Assembly (NCBI GenBank): GCA_002005505.1
Contig: KV908381.1
Location: 539,121 to 586,620, forward strand
From: Botryococcus braunii
Taxonomy: Eukaryota; Chlorophyta; Trebouxiophyceae
Reading direction: 5' to 3'
DNA: 47,500 bases
Shown here in pieces: positions 1 through 8,400 of the stretch. A program made the translations under genes and the position numbers. Numbering within the stretch: the stretch's first letter is position 1; every line of letters begins with the position of its first letter. A model generated the notes under the pieces. That model did no database searches and had not been told where the DNA came from. It saw only the letters and a program-made list of their open reading frames with translations.

Positions 1-203
1 CCATCACTACTATGTTTTACCTGCAAAAATGCACCCTATCGGAGGTCACCTCTCCAGATTAAAGGCCCCCACATTTACAAAGGCCCTTAAATGGTCAAGC
101 AAACTGCGAATCACAACATCCATGCCACTTAAGTTGATTTGACAACCCCGACCACCTGAGGCACAACAGCCACCAGGACCTTCGAAATTGTGCTCTGGCA
201 TTC

Positions 204-558
204 TCAGACCAAGATATATTTAGAGTGCTCCAGCATGGAGAGACTTCCAAGCAGGGTAATGGCCTTAGGCAGAGAGCACACCAGTGCAGGGTCCAGATCC
301 TGCGAATCGCCATCTTTCCCCTGCTTTAACAGATGTGGGACTACCACTGCCGGGGGTGGTTTCTGCACCCCAAGAATGAACCAAGATTCCATTAACACCA
401 CAATTCATCAACTGCCAGTCGCAGAGCACTTTTGCAGCTCTCTCTAACAAAGGCATGATATGCCAGACTCTGTCAAGTGCCCCTTTGAAGGAATCCACGT
501 TTGTCTCAATGAAAGCCCTTGGGGTTTGGATAGAAACTCTGCATATGATTCTTCCCAC
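204..558 (-). CDS. Exon-like open segments near the left edge
   Basis: Two overlapping minus-strand frames look coding. One at 558-400 includes ETNVDSFKGALDRVWHIM and LLERAAKVLCDWQL. The other at 395-204 includes PPPAVVVPHLLKQGKDG and LVCSLPKAITLLGSLSM. The frame changes near 395 without an obvious intron of reasonable size, so this is either a frameshifted pseudogene or exons whose junctions I cannot place. They lie where later exons of the minus-strand gene ending at 1275 would be expected. No homology recognised. Confidence 0.25.
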
Positions 559-1274
559 TTGATCCCAAGATCACTGGTAAGCCAGGGCTTTAATGCTGAT
601 ATTCAGAGTTGTCACCATCTAATCTCACTTGCGTACAGTACAAAGACACACCACACGTCCTATGAAACAAACAAATCCAATACGAATTGCATGATCCGGT
701 TGATCAGCCAGAGTAGCAAAAGCCGGCATTCCACATTGATAATAGCTGCCATGCAAACAAATCGTCAAAAATCTTGCTTTGAATGGTGCGAAAGCACAGG
801 GTGACTTTACGACAGTCTTCAGAAGAAAAGGCCAAGATCAAAACAAACCCTGGCCAGCCAGAATATAGTTGCCAGTCAGGTCTGCGTCATGACAATCACC
901 TGTTCATTCTTTGCAGCTGCACCAGGATCAACTTCGTCCTCATCCTGACACAACAAACTCCATGTGATTCAACTGAGAGCGCACAATGTCCTGTCATGAA
1001 GGTCAGACGGCATCTCTCATGTGCCCATACACAGATTTATATCCATGCATGTGTTCATAACAGCAGACTCCCTTAACACACAACAGACTTCAAGAGGTGC
1101 CCAAGCAAGGGACGTGCCCTCAACAGGTAAGTTAATGTGCAAAGAACAAGTCCTTGATGGACAATATAACAATTGAAAGCTGTTTGTGAGGAAGAAGTTC
1201 TTAATCAACACCATTCAGGCAAACACACCATATAATGTGCAACCGAGACCACAAACTTATGTGTTTGTCCTTAC

Positions 1275-2199
1275 CAGTTGCATGGCTCGTCGCTTGGGTC
1301 GTCTGTCCTCCTCTTCAACGTATTTTGCTCCTTCCACGTACTCATTACTGAAGACCCGAAATTTTGCTTGAAATTGGTGAGGATCCCTTTTCCCAGCAAC
1401 ACTGTGTTAGATACCCTCCAGCAAGTTTCTTTATAAAGGTCCAATCAGGGATCTCCATTAGGCTTACCGCACAATTGTGCTACGGCTCCAGCTTGTTGAG
1501 AGGACCACTCTCCCTTCAGAATTATTAGGGTTGCTTGGTTCGATTCCTTCCTTTCCATCCTCTTGGAACAGATCCGTCTGTGTGTCAAATGCAAATGGAG
1601 ACTCTCCAACTACGGCAGATGAACGCTTTGCAGGTAAAATGGTCTTGTTAGGTTGGTCGACTTCCTCCACCACGTTAGGAGATTCTACTCCTCCTATTGG
1701 AGACTCTTCTGTCAGGTGGCTAAGTTCCTGTTGAGCTACCACGGAGTGAACTTCCTTGTCAATTGTTGTAGAAGTCAAACAAGCGTCTGAGGGCTGCAGT
1801 TCGTTGGCATCCTCGGGACTAGACTCGGGTCCGTCCCCATTCACTAATGTACTTTCTGCTGGCAAAACTTTGACGGTACAGTCAACATCCTTCGGTTGTT
1901 CAACAAGGATATTCAAATCCTGCATACCACAAAACCTGAAATTGTCGTACGGGCCCATCAAGAACAGGGACGAGCCCCTGGCCGCCCGCAAGGTTAATAG
2001 AGTGCAACAGCGGCTGGTGGACCCCAAGACTGTAAAGGCAGCTCAAGAATGTCACCTTTCGTTCTTGACCGAAGAACATCTGGTCATCTGCAGTCTCGAA
2101 AAATGATTCTGAACCCATCCCACAAGCAACATCCCTCACAACGCCAGAACTAGGCGAGATTGGGTGAATTGCCCCCTCTGAGAATTCCTCTGTGAGCAT
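1275..2199 (-). CDS. Spliced host gene fragment, three in-frame exons, function unknown
   Basis: Three consecutive minus-strand exons are supported by consensus junctions that keep one reading frame. Exon 2199-2056 ends in AAG before GTGACA. Exon 1919-1468 starts after GTATGCAG and ends before GTAAGC. Exon 1347-1275 starts after TCTTCAG and ends before GTAAGG. The introns are 136 and 120 nt. Phases are 0 at the first junction, 2 at the second and 0 at the last donor. The middle exon is acidic and Ser/Glu-rich (ELQPSDACL, HLTEESPIGG), so probably disordered. The third is charged (EYVEGAKYVEEED, then RRPKRR, a possible basic nuclear signal). The ATG at 2199 may be internal, since protein-like reading also exists upstream to 2598. 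The gene should continue towards coordinate 1 and beyond the window. I recognise no family. Confidence is for the exons, not a function. Confidence 0.5.
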
Positions 2200-2358
2200 A
2201 ACTTTCCAGATAGTATTTCAAGCTCACTTCCCCCAGGTGCTTCCTGGGGAAGCGCTCGGGAGAAGGAGCAGGACAAGCGTGACATAAACCCTTTGCTCTA
2301 TCAAAACTTAAACACATCCAGCTCCGAGCTCATGCCTTGGACCTGTCATTGCCTTTAC

Positions 2359-2598
2359 AAAAGAGCTAAGAAAATGGTGCGTAGCATCCGTGGATAAACA
2401 TCGAAGGATCAAGAGGGCGCGGAAGGGAGCGCGATCTCGCAGGTGTTGGGGTGTACAGTACAGGACACGCGAACAGTTATTAAATTTGCAATTCCGAAAG
2501 GCGGATGTAGAAGGATAGCCCGCCACGTCGTTAATGATTGCCCCCAAACTGGTTTGTCGGTACTCGGTGGTCGCCAAGGCCAAATCTTGGGGATCCAT
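2359..2598 (-). CDS. Possible upstream exon of the left-edge gene
   Basis: An open segment of exactly 80 codons begins with ATG at 2598. It ends in phase 0 at a GTAAAGG donor-like site (intron would start at 2358). The reading is protein-like (YRQTSLGAIINDVAGYPS near the start, FRALLILRCLSTDATHHF near the end). Just below it, at 2340-2160, other frames are also open, one including CHACPAPSPERF. The connection to the exon starting near 2199 is therefore ambiguous. It could be the first coding exon of the same gene or a chance open frame. Confidence 0.25.
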
Positions 2599-2639
2599 AG
2601 TTGGGGAGCCTATCTAATCACACATCTCGCACCTAGTTA

Positions 2640-3435
2640 ATGTAAAATTTGACGTTGTCGGTCACAAATTTATTGACGTGGCAGCACCAGATCGGAAATC
2701 TCCGATGCAGAATGTACATTGATAGTTTGTGCCACGAGAAGCGGAAGGACAAGCCTGCCGAGTTGGAAGGCTGACTGCGGCAGGTACGGTGACCGGTACT
2801 AGTACTACCTCGGTATTCCGGTCGCAGGTACCCAAAAATTTCCTAGTGACAGACTAACCAAAATGCCTAGGGGTAGCCGATTGTCCCGCCTAGGAGATGT
2901 GTTGGACGAGAAGGAGAGGAAATGTGATGGAGTCTGTACAAATTTACAACCGCGTCTATATGTCACTGTACGACAGCCCGTGCGGGACGGGCATCCGAAG
3001 TGCTCCAATGAAGGTTCAGCCCTCACGTTGCTATTACTAAACATAGGTGCCTACCCAAGGGGCGCGGCTGAACCTGCCCCCAAATCCCGGCAGGTGGCAG
3101 GCGCAATCCAGGGCGGAACAGGGTGGCAGGCGAAATCAAGTCGGGATACGCACCCTCTTGACACCCATGACAAGAAGTCTTGTCACAGCGTTACTCACGC
3201 AAGTCTGGCCTGCAAAAACCCTGTTTGCGCTTACAGCCCACAAGCTTCAATATCAAGGTCCTACATGAGCAAGGCAAAACGTGGGTGGAAGCTAGGCCGA
3301 CGAGATACAGCCCCTAAACATGACCAACGCTTGGTTTTACACACACCAGTTGCACCAACAACTGGAAGTTCACCATATTTATCATTTTTGGGCCCCGCAA
3401 CTCGGCGTAGGGCCCAACATCATCCCTTGAGGGTG
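2640..3435. other. No gene seen
   Basis: Open frames here are short and show no protein-like composition. The only recognisable content is the dispersed-repeat fragment at about 3050-3175. The CGTCC at 3436-3440 is the left target-site duplicate of copia-2. Confidence 0.5.
3050..3175 (+). repeat. 5'-end fragment of the CCTGCCC-hairpin repeat family
   Basis: This stretch matches 24243-24350 over about 110 bp. The match includes AACCTGCCCCC at 3071-3081, the following CCCGGCAGGTGGCAGG block and the GCAATCCAGGGCGGA block, with a few indels. Similarity stops abruptly near 3175, so it is a truncated copy or a 5' end left by recombination. Confidence 0.6.
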
Positions 3436-3440
3436 CGTCC

Positions 3441-4193
3441 TTTAGCGTAATGGCATCATCAAAACAGAAATTGTAGAATTTAGAATTGATATAAAAATCC
3501 CTGTGACTCACACTCTTTGAGTAAGTGAACTGTGCCCAAGTGAAAGCTTGTAGAAGTGGACGAAACACGACCAAGCAAACGGGACAGGAGCTTGATAAGG
3601 GCACTCAAGACTGACTGATCCCCTGGACACTTCCTATATATACTAACTAAGGAGACTACTCATTTATTAGCCTCCTGACAGGTTTGCAACTCCAGATCTT
3701 AAGAGAGTACGGGCACGATCAAGTTTGCATGCCATCAGTACTATGCACTGGAATTTCAATGTACCTCATGATTCAACATGGTCGTCGATGAATAGTACGA
3801 ATCTCGGTCGATGCTAATCTCAAATCTAAGTGACTCGAAACTTGAATTCACCACCGAGATAAACCTCGAATCAAACACCAAGGACCGCAGGACTTAAAGT
3901 CTCATGATCGATGAGATCCGGTATAAGTATACCTTACTAGAAAACAACCAGAAAACAGCCCGAAATTGTACCAGGGCCTCTATAAATCACTATGAGTGTC
4001 AATTTACCTTAAAGTACCATACAGTACAAATATACCCAAGTGAACTAATATTGTACCTTAATGTTCATGAGCATTCTTAATATTATAAACCCTCGAAATG
4101 AATTGATGTGGCTCACAAACATGCTAATATGAAATGACCCAACATGTCTAAGAAATACCTAAGGTATACATGTTAGTGTCCATTTTTCTAACA
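3441..4193 (-). repeat. Copia-2 3' LTR (753 bp)
   Basis: On the minus strand it begins TGTTAGAAAAATGG and ends CGCTAAA, not the usual CA. It aligns end to end with 21719-22621 apart from a 150-bp insertion in the other copy. It is preceded (minus strand) by a purine tract and followed by CGTCC. Confidence 0.9.
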
Positions 4194-4204
4194 CCTCCCC
4201 TCAT
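4194..4204 (-). other. Copia-2 polypurine tract
   Basis: The minus strand reads ATGAGGGGAGG directly before the 3' LTR TGTTAG. This is the expected plus-strand primer position. Confidence 0.7.
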
Positions 4205-4253
4205 GTGTAGGGAGAAACATCTCTTAAAATATTGTTTGAAAATGGGTCACAAA

Positions 4254-4445
4254 TTATTTTATACCTGCCATTGCTCTAAGCTTGGCAAAAATGACCTTGG
4301 AAAGCACCTTAGTGAAGAAATCTGCAACAACATATGACCAAGTGCCTAATGCCTTCAATGAATTCATTTCATCTTGCATTGCACTAACCCACTTGTCACT
4401 CTCAGGTGAATTTATTGCATCAATATATTTTGCTGGCTCAATAAT
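4254..4445 (-). pseudogene. Copia-2 RT/RNase H remnant with internal deletion
   Basis: The minus-strand frame starts in the conserved N-terminal copia RT block (SPESDKWVSAMQDEMNSL, then GTWSY). It passes directly at about 4330 into the last RNase H block (VADFFTKVLSK) and stops at 4256-4254. The palm with YVDD and most of RNase H, roughly 1.3 kb in a complete copia, are absent. The segment is continuous with the coding piece ending near 11591 once copia-1 and one ATAAT are removed. Confidence 0.85.
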
Positions 4446-5136
4446 TGTTGTGTTAATTAATTTTATGCCTTTCCCTCAGAGGAGTAATAATGGCAAGTCT
4501 CCGTATGAAGACAATACCAATTAGGAAAGAGAGGCAGAACCCTGAGTTCTGCCAGGCAATACATGCATTTGAACGAAGACTATCATAACGCAAGTTACAG
4601 ACACGTTTGTAGAAAGGAGGCATATGGGGCAAGCACGGATAGGGAAGGCACTTGGTTGGAACTATAGTGGCACTCCGGGTGTCTATCAATCAGTTGCTAA
4701 CCAGTCCTTGACTTGTATATGTCCGTGCCTACTTAACAACGCACAAGTAGGAGGACATCGTCTAACACCCTCCGTGCCGCCACCATGCAGGTGACTTAAT
4801 CCTTATTGTATTCCTGGATTTAGCACTCAGATGAACATTGTTAGAACATGTTAGACATATAGAGTTGAGTTTAGCTCATCGGACAAAGTAATGAACACGA
4901 CCTGGGTGAGAGCAGGTTAGGCGTGTTTGAACTGCGTCACCTTGTTAGGAGAGATGAGAGATATTGTAACACTTGGTTGGAACTATAGTGGCACTCCGGG
5001 TGTCTATCAATCAGTTGCTAACCAGTCCTTGACTTGTATATGTCCGTGCCTACTTAACAACGCACAAGTAGGAGGACATCGTCTAACACCCTCCGTGCCG
5101 CCACCATGCAGGATACGCCAAGCCCAGAATATTTCA
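4446..5136 (+). repeat. Copia-1 5' LTR (691 bp)
   Basis: Begins TGTTGTGTTAATTAA and ends GAATATTTCA. It contains two identical 142-bp direct repeats (4650-4791 and 4971-5112), each ending GCCGCCACCATGCAGG. The first is followed by TGACTTAATCC, the second by ATACGCCAAGC. The interval 4791-5111 starts GT and ends AG. Confidence 0.95.
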
Positions 5137-5150
5137 GGTTATGGGCCCAC
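5137..5150 (+). other. Copia-1 primer-binding site, anticodon-arm type
   Basis: GGTTATGGGCCCAC directly abuts the 5' LTR. Its complement, GTGGGCCCATAACC, is the anticodon stem-loop of plant-type initiator tRNA-Met (CAU anticodon), not a tRNA 3' end. This is the half-tRNA priming known for Drosophila copia and yeast Ty5. The tRNA sequence is from memory; the site is seen. Confidence 0.75.
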
Positions 5151-5473
5151 GGGCTCGGATGCTGAGAGTGGGTGGCGCCTAAATCGGAGCTCACTAGACT
5201 GTGAATGGCGAAGAAGCGGACAAAGCAAACAGCCAGGAAGACCACCAACCTCAACGTTCCAGCGCGCTTGAGATCAGGACCTCCGTCATACAACGAACTA
5301 ATCAGAGAAGGAGGACAACGTGGAGACCGCAATCCTGACGAGAGAGCCTTTATCGTCAAAGACTACATCTTTCACCTTCACGTTGGCTGTCCGTTAGCTC
5401 AACCCACCTGGTTCAGAAGTAAGATCTTGCTGCTACCTTGCGAGTACTGGAGTTATAAGACAACTGGGGAATT

Positions 5474-8400
5474 ATGACTTCCAAGAAGAAAGGATCATCA
5501 GCTAGTGGAGCATCAACGTCAAGCAGTGAACCAGCCTCATCCACACCCATCAGAGAACCGTGTACTCCCAGCACCTCAAGAGGCAGCGGAGATGAGCTGC
5601 CCAAGATTATCCCAACAAATGTCAAGGTACACATAAAACTGAAGGAACGGGGGACAAATATTATTGTTTGGAAGAATGCATTTTTGGCAGCAAATGAGTC
5701 AAAAGGGTCTTTGCCTGCCATCCTGGAGGCTATGCCTGGTACAGCACATGACGCAGCCGCAATGTTACTGATTTATGAGTCAGTCCCAGAGGAATGGCTG
5801 GGACCTCTGTCTAATCTGCCCTCTGCTTATGATGCATATGAGTTCATCTGCAGAAAGTTTATTGGTGGATATAATATCGAGGCCAATGCAGATTGGCTCC
5901 AAGAAATGAGCCAGGGAATGAAACATGACGAGACGATTTCGCAATATGTCAACAGAATGATCAACCTGAAGGCATGCCTTGACAGGAACAACCATGCTCT
6001 ACTGGATGCACACGTTGCAACCCAGATTGTGCAGGGCTTGCCTGATGCAGCTAAAGAGCCAGGAATGATCACAACTGCTGCAGCACAACCCCTGGAGAAG
6101 CTGGCTGGACTTCTGCGCAACACAGCAGCTGCAGTGGGTGTTGATGAATATGCTCCTCGCCAACCAAGGGTTTTGGCTCTTGGACAAGGCTCCAGTGGAG
6201 CCAATACCCCACCAGCTGCCAGTGCAGTCCATCAGCAGGCCCAACCAACTGTCTCTGAGGCCAAGTCCGAGACTAAGGGCATCTGCAACTACTGCAATAA
6301 GAAGGGGCATTACTGGAGGGACTGTCGAAAGAGGAAGCGGGACGAGGAGACCCAACGGAACGTAGTGGCAGCGGTCCAACAATTGCAGGGAATGTGGCCA
6401 CAGGGACCTCCACATATGGGTGGCCCACACCCTCCTGCAGCCCAGCTGGCGCACCCTGGACTGGATGCCTTTCCGGCATGGTTCCAACCCCCAGCTCCCC
6501 CACCTCCACCACCTGGAGGTATGCCATACATAATTTCCCTCAACATCCTGAAGACTCCTGTCAGAAATTCGTCTCTGCAATCCTGGCTGGTGGACAGTGG
6601 AGCATCTGTACATCTGGTGAATGATGTGACCCTACTACATAATCCAACTGTGCATGCCAAACCCATCCCATTACATCTGGCCACTTCAGATGCCACTGGA
6701 GGAATTGTAGCATCAGGCTCTGTCTGCATCCTCAGTCGAGTGGGAGTTCCCCTGTGGATACATCATGTTCAGTGTGTTCCTTCTGCAACCTCAAACATAC
6801 TGTCAGTATCTGCAGCATTGCGGGATGGGGCAGTCTTTCGCACAGATGATGTTGGAGCGTTCACTGAAGTCTGTGGTCCAAACAGCTGGAGGTCTCGGAT
6901 CAGTGCAGAGAAAGGGCTATTTTATATTCATCAAGTTGTAGCTCTGAGTCCCAGTGTTAACCACAGAAGAATTTCAGCTGCTGTGAAGTCCAAAACCCCC
7001 ACCCAAAACTCACACAACTGTGCCAGACGATACCTCTGGCATAGCAGAATGGGACATCCAGGTGAAACATGGATGCAGCGCCTAACCAATGAGGACCTGG
7101 TCTCGGGACTTGATACATCCCTATGTCCCTGCTCCAATTGTCCAGTCTACTGTGAAGCATGTATTGAGGGAAAGACGTCTCGGCCTCCATTTGGAATAAG
7201 CAGTAGACCAGCTGTTGAACCACTTGACAGAGTACATATTGACACTGTGGGCCCCATTTTTCCTGCTGCAGTAACTGGTGAACGTTACTGGGTGACTGCT
7301 TTGGATGAGTCATCTCAGTTAAAGGCGGTCCTGCCTGTGAAGTCCAAAGATGCCATCAGTGCTGCTGTGAGGGACCTCATTCTATACTGGCAGACCCAGA
7401 AGAAAACCAAAGTGAAGTGTGTCCGGTGTGACCGTGGAACTGAATTTCTGAATGCCACGTTCAAAGAATTTTGTGCATCCCAGGGGACTAAATTGGAGAC
7501 CTCAGCTCCTTACACCCCGCAACAGAATGGAGCGGCTGAAAGAGCCAATCGCACCCTCAAGGAACGTACCAGGACTCTTCTGGCTTTTGCAGCTGCCAGT
7601 CCAACGTTGTGGAAGGAGGCCCTGGAAACTGCATGCACCCTACTGAACATGGGTCCCAGTACCGGGAGGGACCGCACGCCATCAGAATTATTTTTTGGCT
7701 ACAAACCAAATGTAACCCCACTGCGTACCTGGGGTTGCTTGGCCTTTGTGCACATTCCTGATGTCCAGCGCTCTGTGTTTTCCCCTAAAACTGTGCCAGG
7801 GATGCTTACTGGTTACTCAGCCTCCTCCAAAGCCTATCGGATCTATGTGGGAGGGGGTATCTGGAAGGAGAGCAGAGATGTGGTTTTCGTGGAGCACCTC
7901 AGGGGAGCCTCTCGGGTTGGCATGAGCGTTTCCTCAACACAGTCTACAGAGTTTCTGTGTCCTGAGCCCTCTGCAAGTGACACTCCCCCAGTCTTTCCCG
8001 GCACCTCCCCTGGCACAACCAACATCAGCCTTGAGACAGATCTTGATGACCCACACAGTGAGCCTGAGTACCTGCCAGCCTCCAGCAACCTCCCCACACA
8101 GCCTGTCACAGGACCCCCCAGTGAGGCTGAGCCCGAGCCTGAATCCAGAAGACTGTGTGACCCAGTGGAGATGGATCAAACCCTGGAGGCAGTACAGGAC
8201 TTAGCCAGAGGAGTGAGACAGGACTCCCACCTTCGACCGCAGATGGAGCGAGCCCAGGAGGTCCTCAGACCAACTAGGTCTGATTGCCGCAACCACCAAT
8301 TGGATGGCCTGACCCGGGCTCAACGACACGAACAACGCACTGCCGCCAAAGACCTCCTGCTGCCACAGGAGAAGGGAGAGAGCAGAGAGCGAGAGGGGTT

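Noticed and set aside
2863..3450. 195-codon plus-strand frame as a gene
   Set aside because: It runs across the dispersed-repeat fragment and past the copia-2 boundary, with no protein-like features.
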